From Hippea jasoniae (GTDB lineage: Bacteria > Campylobacterota_A > Desulfurellia > Desulfurellales > Hippeaceae): DNA of 64,000 nucleotides. Shown piece after piece: positions 25,033 through 34,284 of this stretch. Below the pieces are notes generated by a model. That model was not told where the DNA came from. It searched no databases and saw only the letters and a program-made list of their open reading frames with translations. The DNA is taken from the NCBI RefSeq assembly GCF_000744435.1, contig NZ_JQLX01000013.1, positions 1 through 64,000 of the forward strand. Reading direction: 5' to 3'. Position 1 is the stretch's first letter; every line of letters starts with the position of its first letter. Position numbers and translations under genes: made by a program.

Positions 25033-27561
25033 CTAATTCTCGTTTATCCAGTTCTGGATGAGCTTTTTGTAGTGTTTTAACAAAACTTCTCCTGCTTTGT
25101 TGTCTATCGCCTGGACATATAGGTTTAATTTTTCCTGATATGCATCGGGTAGAATCATAACCCAGTCGGTGTTTGTTTCGTTTATTTTGACACCATCGAT
25201 GGTGGAATAGGGCTTATCCTTGGCGTGCTCTATAAAGCGTTTTAAGATTTTGCCTTTTTTAAGCTGCGGGCAGTCGATAGAGATATGCCTGTAGAAAAAG
25301 TTTTTTAGGTTAGATGAAAGCTTGGAAAGTTTTATTTTGTGCCTGCTTAATAATTCCATGATTTTGAAAGAGGAGAATACCGCGTCCCTGAATAAAGAAA
25401 AGCTCACAAATGAGCAGTTGCCATCTGTCTTGGCGATTAAGTCAAATTCTTTAAGCTGTTCTATTGTAAAAAACTCCATCCTGCCGCGCTTAATATCTAA
25501 AAACTCAAACTGATTATCTAAAAGATCAGCAGACCAGCTTGGCAGAAGCACCTTTATTTTTCTTGAGAGCCTTTTACCTTCTAAATTCATAAGATTCAAT
25601 ATGCAGTGAACGGCTGTTGATGTATCAAGTGGGTTGCCCTTCTCATCTATCAGTCTTAGTCTCTGGGAATGTGGATAGATCACAATGCCCAAATCAAAAC
25701 CCAATTTTTTGACTATATTGCTCAGTTCATTTAGCGATTTTTTTTCGTAAAATTCAATGTTTTTTAGCTTTGATGGATCTGAGTAGGCGTTAAGCAGTAT
25801 GTTTTCTATCTGCATTTGCGTTATAATGTAGGGGAAGATATCTTTCGCAATACCAAACATCAGATCTACAGCAACCCTGAAATGGGAATCCCTGATTAGT
25901 TTAAAATCTATCAAATGCTGAATAGCCGTTATGTAGTTGAGAAGTTTTTCTTCCTTTATTATTGAGTAGTCTATAATTTGCCCTATTTTGGATGGCTCAA
26001 CCCGTCTGAATTCCTCTTTAAAATAACATTTATCAACGGCTTTTGAGCTGTTAGAACTGAGTTTTAAACCATGCTCGTTGAACAATAAAATCTCAATACT
26101 GTTTGGATCATATAATGCTCTTTTGATATATGCGCCACCGGCGATTTGAGGATCGTTTGCTATAGACCACCTCAAAAGTGTAGGTGGTGTTGCTTTAAAA
26201 TCTATAACCTCAATTCCTGTTGCTAAAAGGCCGCTTACAAAAGCCCTTTTTATCATCCTTGGTGAGTTTTCATAATCCCTTCCTACAATAACCCTGCTAC
26301 CTTCTGGTAGCTGAGAGCCAAAAGCCTCTCCAATTTTGCAGGCTATATCGCAGCTGATTTCCACATTACTTTTGCCCGTTATGATATTGTTTTCAAAAAG
26401 CGAATTTTTATGTCTGCTGCCCCAGATTACATTGTTTTTTACAATACTTGCCGCATCTATTTTTTTATTGGGCCATACAACCACATCCTGCTCAAATGTT
26501 GTTAGGTTACCAACCTCGCAGCTTTCCGATAATATTAATCCGTATTTTGCAACAACATTTGAGCCTATTTTGCAGTCGTTGCATATAACGGCGTTGTCTA
26601 AGATTGTATTACTTCCTATCGCGGTTTTTTGCCAGATAACGCTGTTTCTTATACTGCATGAGGAGCCTATAGAAACATTATCACCTATTGCTACATTGCT
26701 TAAAATCGCGTTTTTTTCTATTGTTACATTTTCGCCCAGAACAACCGTATCGATGATTTTTACACCCTCTGGTGGCTGTTGGTTTTCTGGCAGGTATAAC
26801 ACGCCATCGGGATATTCAATTTTTTTACCACTGAACTCTATATTGACCCTTCCGTAAAATATGTCATTGTGCACGGCTCTGTAGCTGTCTGGATTGCCTA
26901 CATCACGCCAGTATCCTTCCATATTAATTCCCATCAGTTTTATGCCATTTCTCATAAGCAGTGGAAATAGATTTTTTGCAAAATCAAAGCTTTCAGATGT
27001 TGGAATGAATTTTAATATCTCAGGCTCAATAATATAAATACCTGTGTTTATTGTATCGCTTATGACCTCACCCCAGGTAGGCTTTTCAACGAATTTTTCG
27101 ATTCTGCCTTGATTGTTTGTTATTACAACGCCAAATTGAAGGGGATTTTCAACGCTTGTAAGTGCAAGTGTTAAGGGAGATTGGTTTTTTATATGAAATT
27201 CAATAATGCGTTCATAATCGAAATCGCAAACAACATCGCCGCTTACCACTATAAATGTTGTATCCAAAAATTTTTCTGCCTGCTTTACTGCTCCTGCTGT
27301 GCCAAAATCCTTATCGGGTAAAACATAATTTATGTTAACGCCCCATTTTGAGCCATCTTTAAAATAGTTTTTTATAATCTCAGGCTTAAAATAAAGGAGA
27401 ATAACAATGTCTTTTATGCCGATTGAGCTTAATCTTTTTATTGTATGTTCCATTATCGGTTTGTTTATAACAGGCACCATCGGCTTTGGTATTGAATAGG
27501 TTAAAGGCTGCAGGCGTGTACCAAAGCCACCTGTCATAATGACAGCTTTTATGTTTTTCAT
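25033..27561 (-). CDS. Sugar nucleotidyltransferase fused to left-handed helix and degenerate phosphohexomutase domain
   Basis: Three-part protein of 842 residues. Residues 1-235 form an NTP-transferase domain (MTGGFGTRLQPLTYSIPKPM, then VSGDVVCDFD and YWRDVGNPDSY). Residues about 265-395 are hexapeptide repeats (VVLGENVTIEKNAILSNVAI and similar). Residues about 405-842 resemble phosphomannomutase/phosphoglucomutase. In the mutase part the usual catalytic serine loop (TASHNP) is replaced by YIKRALYDPNS, and the metal loop DGDxDR by KTDGNCSF, so mutase activity is doubtful. Related fusions are often annotated mannose-1-phosphate guanylyltransferase. As first gene of the glycogen operon, with no glgC nearby, it may supply the glucose donor. 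The ATG is preceded by GGGGAG. Confidence 0.88.
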   Translation of the reverse strand: MKNIKAVIMTGGFGTRLQPLTYSIPKPMVPVINKPIMEHTIKRLSSIGIKDIVILLYFKPEIIKNYFKDGSKWGVNINYVLPDKDFGTAGAVKQAEKFLDTTFIVVSGDVVCDFDYERIIEFHIKNQSPLTLALTSVENPLQFGVVITNNQGRIEKFVEKPTWGEVISDTINTGIYIIEPEILKFIPTSESFDFAKNLFPLLMRNGIKLMGINMEGYWRDVGNPDSYRAVHNDIFYGRVNIEFSGKKIEYPDGVLYLPENQQPPEGVKIIDTVVLGENVTIEKNAILSNVAIGDNVSIGSSCSIRNSVIWQKTAIGSNTILDNAVICNDCKIGSNVVAKYGLILSESCEVGNLTTFEQDVVVWPNKKIDAASIVKNNVIWGSRHKNSLFENNIITGKSNVEISCDIACKIGEAFGSQLPEGSRVIVGRDYENSPRMIKRAFVSGLLATGIEVIDFKATPPTLLRWSIANDPQIAGGAYIKRALYDPNSIEILLFNEHGLKLSSNSSKAVDKCYFKEEFRRVEPSKIGQIIDYSIIKEEKLLNYITAIQHLIDFKLIRDSHFRVAVDLMFGIAKDIFPYIITQMQIENILLNAYSDPSKLKNIEFYEKKSLNELSNIVKKLGFDLGIVIYPHSQRLRLIDEKGNPLDTSTAVHCILNLMNLEGKRLSRKIKVLLPSWSADLLDNQFEFLDIKRGRMEFFTIEQLKEFDLIAKTDGNCSFVSFSLFRDAVFSSFKIMELLSRHKIKLSKLSSNLKNFFYRHISIDCPQLKKGKILKRFIEHAKDKPYSTIDGVKINETNTDWVMILPDAYQEKLNLYVQAIDNKAGEVLLKHYKKLIQNWINEN

Positions 27562-27590
27562 CTATCTCCCCGTTTGTTATATTTTATATA

Positions 27591-27619
27591 AATGTAGGAT
27601 TAATTGTATACATTGTCAA
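27591..27619 (-). promoter_or_regulatory. Predicted promoter of the glycogen operon
   Basis: TTGACA (27619-27614) and TACATT (27596-27591) with a 17-base spacer on the minus strand, about 30 bases before the first gene of the eight-gene run. No operator is obvious. Confidence 0.6.
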
Positions 27620-27629
27620 GCTCTTTATA

Positions 27630-27657
27630 TTGCTTTTTTTTGACCTTTTACTATACT
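27630..27657 (+). promoter_or_regulatory. Predicted promoter of the HIT-pdxJ-acpS-folC run
   Basis: TTGCTT (27630-27635) and TATACT (27652-27657) with a 16-base spacer, 25 bases before the HIT gene start. It is divergent from the glycogen operon promoter; the two -35 elements are about 10 bases apart. Confidence 0.5.
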
Positions 27658-27682
27658 TAACAAAAAAACAGGGAGGTTGGCC

Positions 27683-28018
27683 ATGTGCGTATTTTGCGAT
27701 ATTGTTGAAGGGAAAATTCCATCAAGTAAGGTTTATGAGGATGAGAACTATCTGGCTTTCAAAGACATCAATCCAAAGGCACCTGTGCATATCTTGATTA
27801 TACCCAAGAAACATATAGGTTATCTGTCTGAAGTTGATGAGTCAAATAAGCATATTATAGGAGATATGGCAGTTATCGCTAACAAGATTGCAAAGGATTT
27901 AGGTATTGCCGAAAGTGGTTATAGAATAGTCATAAACAATGGGCCTGACTCAGGGCAGGAGGTGTTTCATCTGCATATGCACTTACTTGGCGGCAAAAAG
28001 ATGTCTTTCAGTGTATAA
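27683..28018 (+). CDS. HIT-family nucleotide hydrolase
   Basis: Small Hint-type protein that probably hydrolyses adenosine phosphoramidates or related nucleotide conjugates. At 111 residues it has CVFCDIVEGKIPSSKVYEDE at the N-terminus, PKAPVHILIIPKKHI, and the catalytic triad loop QEVFHLHMHLLGG near the C-terminus. Two cysteines (CxxC, residues 2 and 5) could hold zinc with downstream histidines, as in many family members. The ATG at 27683 has GGGAGGT five bases upstream; an in-frame TTG six bases earlier overlaps that site and is unlikely. It is first in a five-gene run. Confidence 0.95.
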   Translation: MCVFCDIVEGKIPSSKVYEDENYLAFKDINPKAPVHILIIPKKHIGYLSEVDESNKHIIGDMAVIANKIAKDLGIAESGYRIVINNGPDSGQEVFHLHMHLLGGKKMSFSV

Positions 28019-28035
28019 GATTTTGGAATTGAAAC

Positions 28036-29532
28036 ATGACAGATATTGAAATCAAGTTTTTAAAAGAAAAATACAACTTTGAACTGATTGAGACGCATAT
28101 ATCATGGGTTTTGCTGGGCGAGGATTATGTATACAAGATTAAAAAGCCGGTGGATTTTGGTTTTCTTGATTACACCACACTGGATAAAAGGCTTGAGTTT
28201 TGCAAAAAGGAGGTTGAGCTAAATAAAAGGCTTGCTGATGAGATTTATCTTGGCGTTAGCAGAATTGTTAAAAAGAATAACGAGCTTTTAATTGATGAGA
28301 ATGGCAAAACAGTCGAATATGCGGTAAAGATGAAAAAAATGCCTCAGAACAGAATGATGGATGTATTGATTGAAAATAATAAAATTGAGCTATCTTATAT
28401 CGATGCACTTGCTCTAAAAATAGCAAATTTTCACAAGACAGCCAGAACAGATGAGTATATATCATCCTTTGGAAGCGTTGAGGCCAACAAATTTAACACA
28501 GATGAAAATTTTAGTCAGACAAAAGGCGGAGTTGGCGAGTATATAACCCAGTTTCAATATGATGCAATAAGGCAGTACACAGATGAATTTTATAAAATTA
28601 ACGCAGAGTTGTTTGAAAAACGGATCAGGGAAAAAAAGATCAGGGACTGCCACGGTGATATGTATTCAAAAAACATCTGTATAATTGACAGCGAGCATAT
28701 CTATGTTTATGACTGTATAGAATTTAATGAACGGTTCAGGTACTCAGATGTTGCAAGCGATGTGGCTTTTTTGCTAATGGATTTAGAAAACTACGGTAAA
28801 TGGGAATTATCAGAGGCTTTTTTGAATGCTTATTTAAACTATTCGGCCGACAAAAGCATGGCAGAGGTGCTTGATTTTTACAAGGTTTACAGGGCTTATG
28901 TGCGGGGCAAGATCGCTTTTTTTCAATCGAATGCTTTTGAGGCAAACAGGTATTTTGATTTAGCGTTTGGTTATCTACCTCAAAAGTATAAACCCACAGT
29001 GATTGTGATGTGTGGTTTAACAGGAAGCGGCAAATCTTTTATTGCTGAACATTTGAAAGAGAAGTTTAATCTTGCACATCTAAATACAGATATTATAAGA
29101 AAAGAACTTGCGGGTATAGACTCACACCAAAAAATAATTGTAGATTACAATAGCGATATATACTCCCAAAATTTTAGCAAAAAGGTTTATGAGGAAATGA
29201 TAAATCGGGCTTATAATTTTGTTAGAGAGGGTAGGGGTGTTATCCTTGATGGCACATTTTTGATGGAGTCTTATAGAAAAAAGGTTTTTGATAGGTTTAG
29301 GCGCCTTGGTATTGAACCTGTTGTGGTTTGTGTTGAAATAGAAAAAAATGAGGCAATTAAGCATTTTGAACAAAGAAAAAAACAAAAATCGGTTAGTGAT
29401 GGCAGACTTGAGATATTTGAAAAACAAAAAGAAATTTTTCAGAAACCCAAAGAAGCCATATTTGTCAACGGTAGCTGGAGTATAGATGAAATAATGAATG
29501 AAATTGAAAGTGGTTTAGGGGGTGGGGTATGA
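28036..29532 (+). CDS. Two-domain protein: aminoglycoside-phosphotransferase-like kinase plus P-loop ATPase
   Basis: The N-terminal half (about 1-300) has a phosphotransferase (APH/choline-kinase-like) fold with [15 protein letters not shown], the catalytic loop [13 protein letters not shown] near 204-216 and [20 protein letters not shown] at 224-243 with the metal-binding Asp. The C-terminal half opens with a P-loop, [17 protein letters not shown] at 324-340, and resembles shikimate/polynucleotide-kinase-type ATPases ([12 protein letters not shown], then GVILDGTFL). Proteins of this two-domain build are widespread in bacteria, but I know of no settled substrate. The short gap after the HIT gene and the overlap with pdxJ show cotranscription. 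Confidence 0.85.
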   Translation: MTDIEIKFLKEKYNFELIETHISWVLLGEDYVYKIKKPVDFGFLDYTTLDKRLEFCKKEVELNKRLADEIYLGVSRIVKKNNELLIDENGKTVEYAVKMKKMPQNRMMDVLIENNKIELSYIDALALKIANFHKTARTDEYISSFGSVEANKFNTDENFSQTKGGVGEYITQFQYDAIRQYTDEFYKINAELFEKRIREKKIRDCHGDMYSKNICIIDSEHIYVYDCIEFNERFRYSDVASDVAFLLMDLENYGKWELSEAFLNAYLNYSADKSMAEVLDFYKVYRAYVRGKIAFFQSNAFEANRYFDLAFGYLPQKYKPTVIVMCGLTGSGKSFIAEHLKEKFNLAHLNTDIIRKELAGIDSHQKIIVDYNSDIYSQNFSKKVYEEMINRAYNFVREGRGVILDGTFLMESYRKKVFDRFRRLGIEPVVVCVEIEKNEAIKHFEQRKKQKSVSDGRLEIFEKQKEIFQKPKEAIFVNGSWSIDEIMNEIESGLGGGV

Positions 29533-30260
29533 GGCTTGGCGTAAATATCGACCATGTAGCAACAATAAGGCAGGCAAGAAGAACGGTTGAGCCAGAACCC
29601 ATTTATGCTGCCCTGCTTGTTCAGGAGGCTCTGGCAGATGGCATAACTGTGCATTTAAGAGAAGACAGAAGGCATATCCAGGATCAAGATGTTTATCAGA
29701 TTAAAGAGATTATAAAGATTCCGCTTAATCTTGAGATGAGCTTAAATGAGGAGATTGTGAATATAGCCCTTGATGTTAAGCCGCATCAGGCTACACTTGT
29801 GCCAGAAAACAGACAGGAAATCACAACAGAAGGCGGTCTTGATGTCGATCAAAACTTTGACAGGGTGAAAAAGGTTGTTGAACGCCTGCATAAAAAAGGG
29901 ATCATAGTCAGTTTATTTATCGATCCTGTTGAGTGGCAGATAGAGCAGGCAAAGCAGACAGGTGCAGATGCTATCGAAATACACACGGGAAGCTATGCAA
30001 ACGCTAAAGTAGATAGGGAAAGAGAAATAGAGCTTGAAAAGATTATAAATGCTGCCAAATATGCCTCATCTCTGGGATTGCATGTGCATGCAGGACACGG
30101 CCTAACATATGAAAATGTTAAACCTATTGCAGCAATAAAAGAAATAGAAGAACTCAATATAGGTCACAGCATTATTGCAAAAAGTGTTTTTGTGGGCATA
30201 AAAGAGGCTGTGAGACTGATGAGGCAGTTGATTTATGAGGCAAGATGGAAGTTGGTATAG
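29529..30260 (+). CDS. pdxJ: Pyridoxine 5'-phosphate synthase
   Basis: Condenses 1-deoxyxylulose 5-phosphate with aminoacetone 3-phosphate in the DXP-dependent vitamin B6 pathway. At 243 residues it has the expected length. [16 protein letters not shown] at 3-18, [12 protein letters not shown] at 41-52, [11 protein letters not shown] at 72-82, VTLVPE-type [19 protein letters not shown] and [17 protein letters not shown] are all typical. The start overlaps the previous stop (ATGA). PLP made here is the usual cofactor of glucan phosphorylases. Confidence 0.97.
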   Translation: MRLGVNIDHVATIRQARRTVEPEPIYAALLVQEALADGITVHLREDRRHIQDQDVYQIKEIIKIPLNLEMSLNEEIVNIALDVKPHQATLVPENRQEITTEGGLDVDQNFDRVKKVVERLHKKGIIVSLFIDPVEWQIEQAKQTGADAIEIHTGSYANAKVDREREIELEKIINAAKYASSLGLHVHAGHGLTYENVKPIAAIKEIEELNIGHSIIAKSVFVGIKEAVRLMRQLIYEARWKLV

Positions 30261-30568
30261 ATATTGAAGAATTGCAGAGGATAAAAAGCGCATACGAAAG
30301 ATTTGGCAGAAAATTTTTAGATAGGTTTTTGTCCAAAAAAGAGATCGAATACTGCTTATCAAAAAAAAGGATTATTGAATGTTTGGGCGGAAGGTTTTGT
30401 GCAAAAGAGGCCGTAATAAAAATTTATGATGGTAGGATTGGTTTTAAGGATATTGAAATTATCAGTGATGGAAAGCCTGTGGTGCTTGTTAAGTCTAAAA
30501 AATCAAATATAAAACTATCAATCAGCCATACAAAAAACTACGCAACAGCTGTTGCTATACTGCCATGA
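30245..30568 (+). CDS. acpS: Holo-[acyl-carrier-protein] synthase
   Basis: Transfers 4'-phosphopantetheine from CoA to acyl carrier protein. The 107-residue protein has the [19 protein letters not shown] metal-binding N-terminus with Asp6, and [12 protein letters not shown] at the centre with the conserved Glu. It ends with [16 protein letters not shown], the SxSH motif. It is slightly shorter than usual (about 115-125) because of a compact central loop. It overlaps pdxJ by 16 bases and folC by four, a common pdxJ-acpS arrangement. Confidence 0.95.
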   Translation: MEVGIDIEELQRIKSAYERFGRKFLDRFLSKKEIEYCLSKKRIIECLGGRFCAKEAVIKIYDGRIGFKDIEIISDGKPVVLVKSKKSNIKLSISHTKNYATAVAILP

Positions 30569-31755
30569 ATGAAATTGAAGCCTTTAAAAAACTCAATGCT
30601 ATCTTGGAAAACCTCAATCCTTATGCTATGGATCTTTCGCTTGATAGAATAAAACACTTTCTTGATAAAATCGGCAATCCGCAGAACAGGTTTGAAAGTA
30701 TTTTGATCGGTGGTACAAACGGCAAGGGTAGTGTGGCAAAGATGCTTCATGATAGTTTTTTATGGGAGGGCTACAACTGCGCACTTTATACATCGCCTCA
30801 TCTTGTTGAACTCAAGGAGCGGTTTGTAATTAACGGAAAGTTTGTTGGCTATGCTCAACTGCTTGAGTATGCATCGTTTATAGATAAACTCAATTTTGAG
30901 CATCTCACATACTTTGAGTTTCTTACAGCGCTTGCATTTCTTATTTTTAACGACATGCGGGTGGATTTTGCAGTGGTTGAGGTTGGGATGGGTGGGGAGT
31001 TTGATGCAACAAATGTGCTAAATCCCATTTTAAGCGTTTTGACATCGATTTCATTTGACCATACTGAGCATTTAGGTAAAACCATTTATGAGATTGCTTT
31101 AACAAAATCAAAAATTATAAAACGGCTGGGTGCTGTTTCGGATAGCTCAGAAGAGGTAAAAAAGGCAATTGCAGATAGCATAACAGCGCCTGTTTATTTT
31201 GTTGATGATGCTTATTTAGATGAAGCAAAACTCATAAAGCCCGATAGCATAAACTTTTCAAATACGGCTTTAGCGCTGCTTTGTATAGACCTTCTCAATA
31301 AACATTACGGTTTGAGTTTAAGTAAGCAACCTTTATCAAAGAGTTTCTGGCCCGGTAGATTTGAAGTGATTCTGCTTAACGGTAAACATATAATTTTTGA
31401 TGGTGCACACAATCCTGCAGGCGTTGATAACCTTTTGAGTCTGCTTTTTGAAAGGGGCTATTTTTCAAAAGACGGGATATTGATATTTGCCGCCCTAAAG
31501 CATAAAAATTGGCGTTATGCAATTGATAGGCTAAAGGAATACTTTAAGGAAATTTTCTTGCCGCATTTAACTTACAGGCTTGCAGAAGACCCTTGCAGGA
31601 TAAAAGAGCATCTAAAAGAAGAAGCTTTAGAGGCTAAAATATTTGATTGTGTGAATGGTGTAATTGACGAAGCTTTAAACCGCCACTGCGATTATTGTTT
31701 AATTACAGGCTCGTTATACCTTGTGGGGGAGGCTAAGGCATCTAAAATAATATAA
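30565..31755 (+). CDS. folC: Folylpolyglutamate synthase / dihydrofolate synthase
   Basis: Mur-ligase-type enzyme adding glutamate to dihydropteroate and/or folates. The 396-residue protein has the signature ILIGGTNGKGSVAKML near 46-61 (P-loop), YTSPHLVELKERF near 75-87, DFAVVEVGMGGEFDATN near 134-150, SFDHTEHLG, and FDGAHNPAGVDNLL near 275-288. It is last in its run. Its stop lies at the edge of a hairpin shared with the opposing por operon. Confidence 0.95.
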   Translation: MNEIEAFKKLNAILENLNPYAMDLSLDRIKHFLDKIGNPQNRFESILIGGTNGKGSVAKMLHDSFLWEGYNCALYTSPHLVELKERFVINGKFVGYAQLLEYASFIDKLNFEHLTYFEFLTALAFLIFNDMRVDFAVVEVGMGGEFDATNVLNPILSVLTSISFDHTEHLGKTIYEIALTKSKIIKRLGAVSDSSEEVKKAIADSITAPVYFVDDAYLDEAKLIKPDSINFSNTALALLCIDLLNKHYGLSLSKQPLSKSFWPGRFEVILLNGKHIIFDGAHNPAGVDNLLSLLFERGYFSKDGILIFAALKHKNWRYAIDRLKEYFKEIFLPHLTYRLAEDPCRIKEHLKEEALEAKIFDCVNGVIDEALNRHCDYCLITGSLYLVGEAKASKII

Positions 31756-31784
31756 AAAAGCCCGGGGGTAAGACCCTCAGGCTT
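31753..31784 (-). terminator. Hairpin terminator at the end of porGDAB
   Basis: AAGCC (31758-31762) pairs with GGCTT (31780-31784), and GGGGGT with ACCCTC, around an AAG loop with one C/A mismatch. Read on the minus strand the stem is followed by a run of seven T residues, so it ends por transcripts just after the porB stop. On the plus strand the T run is poor, so termination of folC is less certain. Confidence 0.75.
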
Positions 31785-32730
31785 ATTCGCCGTATGCTAT
31801 GCCGCATTCCTCTCTTTTGAGTAGCCACTCCCAGTGTGCATCAACCTGACGCTGGAACTCCTCAATTAAATGTTCGTTGCCTTTTTTGAAGAGGTGGGCA
31901 AATCTTCTCTGCGGTTTTAGATACTCCTCAACAGGTAGTTTTTTCTTTGGCTTGTAGTTTATAACCACTTTGCCTTTAATGACCTCATACAGCGGCCATA
32001 CACATGTATCAACTGCAAGCTGAGCCATCTCTATGGCTTTATTTGGAGGAAATCCCCAGCCAGTTGTGCATGGCTCTATAACATTGATGTAGGTTGGGCC
32101 GTTTACATCCAATGCTTTTTTGATTTTATTCATCAGGTCTCGCCAGTTTGAAGGTGAAGCCTGAGCTATGTATTCAAGATGATGTCCCTCAAGAACACTT
32201 ACTATGTCTTTTCTCGGTTGTTCTTTACCAAATTTTACAGTACCATTTGGCGATGTTGTGGTTGATCCACCAAACGGTGTAGCAGATGATCTCTGGTTTC
32301 CTGTATTCTGGTAGGCGTTGTTGTCATTACAGATATAGAGGAATTGATGCCCTCTTTCGATGGCTCCAGAAAGTGCCTGCAGACCGATATCGTATGTTCC
32401 ACCATCACTTGCAACCGCAATAAATCTTATATCCTTATTAATTTTTCCCTTTTTCTTTAAAGCCCTATACATCGACTCAACGCCTGCAATTGTGCTTGCT
32501 GCGTTTTCAAAAGCCGTGTGAATCCAGGGAACATTCCAGCTTGTGTATGGATATAAACCTGTTGAAACCTCAAAACAACCCGTAGCAGCTGCCACTACTA
32601 TGTCGTATTTATCTGTTTCTGCTGCTGCAAATACCTGTCTCATTATAACCGAGTGTGTACAACCCGGGCATAATCTATGTCCACTAACAAGACCCTCTTT
32701 TTTCTTTGCAAGTTCGTTTAACAGTGCCAT
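31783..32730 (-). CDS. porB: Pyruvate:ferredoxin oxidoreductase, beta subunit
   Basis: Thiamine diphosphate-binding subunit of the enzyme that converts pyruvate, CoA and oxidised ferredoxin to acetyl-CoA, CO2 and reduced ferredoxin. The 315-residue protein has GHRLCPGCTHSVIMRQVF near 18-35, part of the Fe-S ligand set, and TGCFEVSTGLYPY. The ThDP/Mg motif is SDGGTYDIGLQALSGAIERG, followed by CNDNNAYQNTGNQRS, and EPCTTGWGFPP lies further on. It is last of the porG-porD-porA-porB set, separated from porA by three bases. Confidence 0.95.
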   Translation of the reverse strand: MALLNELAKKKEGLVSGHRLCPGCTHSVIMRQVFAAAETDKYDIVVAAATGCFEVSTGLYPYTSWNVPWIHTAFENAASTIAGVESMYRALKKKGKINKDIRFIAVASDGGTYDIGLQALSGAIERGHQFLYICNDNNAYQNTGNQRSSATPFGGSTTTSPNGTVKFGKEQPRKDIVSVLEGHHLEYIAQASPSNWRDLMNKIKKALDVNGPTYINVIEPCTTGWGFPPNKAIEMAQLAVDTCVWPLYEVIKGKVVINYKPKKKLPVEEYLKPQRRFAHLFKKGNEHLIEEFQRQVDAHWEWLLKREECGIAYGE

Positions 32731-32733
32731 ATA

Positions 32734-33924
32734 CTACCTCCATTCTCCCCTTAGGTTCAGACAATCGAACTGTTTTTCAATCTTACCCGTTTCAACTATT
32801 TTCTTCAGCGTTTCATAAACGGAGTTTATGTGTTTAGGCTGAGTGTCTCTACCGCCAAGTCCGTAAGTGTAATTAATTATCGGAGCCCTTGTGGATGTAT
32901 CATACAGCGCACTTCTAACCTCACTAAAAAGTGGACCACCCTGTGCGCCTGCTGGTGAAACCCTATCTAAAACCGCTATGGCCTTTGCTGACTGAAGAGC
33001 CTCAGCGATTTCTCCAAATGGGAACGGTCTAAACAATCTTATTCTCAATAGACCTGCTTTAACTCCATTTTCACGCAGGTTATCTACCACATCTTTTGTT
33101 GTTCCACAAACTGAGCCTGCAGCCACTATTACATATTCTGCATCGTCAAGTTTATATGCCTCATACAAGCCGTATTCTCTTCCGAAAGCCTCTCCAAACT
33201 CCTTGCCAACCTGTTTAACCACATCCTTTGCATTAAGGAGTCCTTTTAACTGATTCATTTTATGCTCAAAATACCAGTTTGGTGGAGCCCATGCACCGTG
33301 CGTTATAGGCTCATCTGTATTCAAAAGTGGATATAAAGGCTCATAATCGCCAATGAATTCCTTTACTTTGTTATCGTCTTCAAGTTCCCATATCTCTATT
33401 GCATGGGATATATTGAATCCATCCTGTGCAACAAGAGCGGGTGTCATAACATCTTTATGTTCTGCGATTTTTACAGCCTGGATAAGTGTATCGTATGCTT
33501 CCTGAGAGTTTTCAGCTATTAGCTGTATCCAGCCTGTATCTCTACCACCCATGATATCTGAATGGTCTCCGTGAATATTTAAGGGAGCTGAAAGTGCCCT
33601 TGCAACAACCGACATTACGATGGGTAGTCTCATACCGCTGGCTATATATAACATCTCCCACATAAGAGCGTAACCATTTGCGCTTGTTGCCGTCATTACT
33701 CTACCGCCAGCTGCTGCTGCTCCTATACATGCGCTCATTGCTGAATGTTCACTTTCAACCGTAACAAGTTCTGTGTCCATCAAACCATCTGCTATGAACT
33801 GTGCAACTGCTTGAGGAATTGGGGTTGATGGAGTGATAGGAAAAGCTGCTATAACATCTGGATTTATCTGTCTTATGGCATGAGCTGCAGCCTCATTACC
33901 TGTTAATGCTACTTTTTTACCCAT
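32734..33924 (-). CDS. porA: Pyruvate:ferredoxin oxidoreductase, alpha subunit
   Basis: Pyruvate-binding subunit (396 residues). LTGNEAAAHAIRQINPDVIA and FPITPSTPIPQAVAQF lie at the N-terminus, followed by TVESEHSAMSACIGAAAAGGR and TATSANGYALMWEML, the usual active-site region. The C-terminal half has AVLDRVSPAGAQGGPLFSEV and the domain with YGLGGRDT. The heterotetrameric (four-gene) type is common in strict anaerobes and thermophiles. It sits between porD (15-base gap) and porB. Confidence 0.96.
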   Translation of the reverse strand: MGKKVALTGNEAAAHAIRQINPDVIAAFPITPSTPIPQAVAQFIADGLMDTELVTVESEHSAMSACIGAAAAGGRVMTATSANGYALMWEMLYIASGMRLPIVMSVVARALSAPLNIHGDHSDIMGGRDTGWIQLIAENSQEAYDTLIQAVKIAEHKDVMTPALVAQDGFNISHAIEIWELEDDNKVKEFIGDYEPLYPLLNTDEPITHGAWAPPNWYFEHKMNQLKGLLNAKDVVKQVGKEFGEAFGREYGLYEAYKLDDAEYVIVAAGSVCGTTKDVVDNLRENGVKAGLLRIRLFRPFPFGEIAEALQSAKAIAVLDRVSPAGAQGGPLFSEVRSALYDTSTRAPIINYTYGLGGRDTQPKHINSVYETLKKIVETGKIEKQFDCLNLRGEWR

Positions 33925-33939
33925 TTATCGCCTCCTGTT

Positions 33940-34284
33940 TTACTTTGAAAAAGCTTCTTTTCTAAGCTCTTTTAATGTTTTTCCTTTAGCCTCAGACTCA
34001 AGAATCATCTTTAGGGATTTTGGCTTGGTTGGGCACTGCTCAACGCAAATACCGCAACCCTTGCAGTGATCGTAATCTATGCCAGCCATTTTGCCGTTTT
34101 CGTCTACTAATATTGAGCTATCGGGGCAATAAACCCAGCAGAACATACATTGAATACATGTATCTGGATTCCAGACAGGTCTTTCAACTCTCCAAGAGCC
34201 TGTTTCATAACTTTTTGAATTACCCGGATCTTTGATTGTTGCTCCTATTAAAACCTCATCCCAGTTTAGTAGTTTTTCAGCCAT
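33940..34284 (-). CDS. porD: Pyruvate:ferredoxin oxidoreductase, delta (ferredoxin) subunit
   Basis: Small electron-carrier subunit of 114 residues. Two [4Fe-4S] sites are evident: CIQCMFCWVYCP near 37-48 and CKGCGICVEQCP near 69-80. The N-terminal part (NSKYET-like, then WRVERPVWNPDTC) matches PorD proteins. It starts one base inside the porG stop (TAATG), so translation is coupled. Confidence 0.96.
   Translation of the reverse strand: MAEKLLNWDEVLIGATIKDPGNSKSYETGSWRVERPVWNPDTCIQCMFCWVYCPDSSILVDENGKMAGIDYDHCKGCGICVEQCPTKPKSLKMILESEAKGKTLKELRKEAFSK

Noticed and set aside
26336-26857. 173-codon open frame opposite the nucleotidyltransferase fusion
   Set aside because: It covers the hexapeptide-repeat coding region in antisense; the hydrophobic look is a by-product of the repeat.
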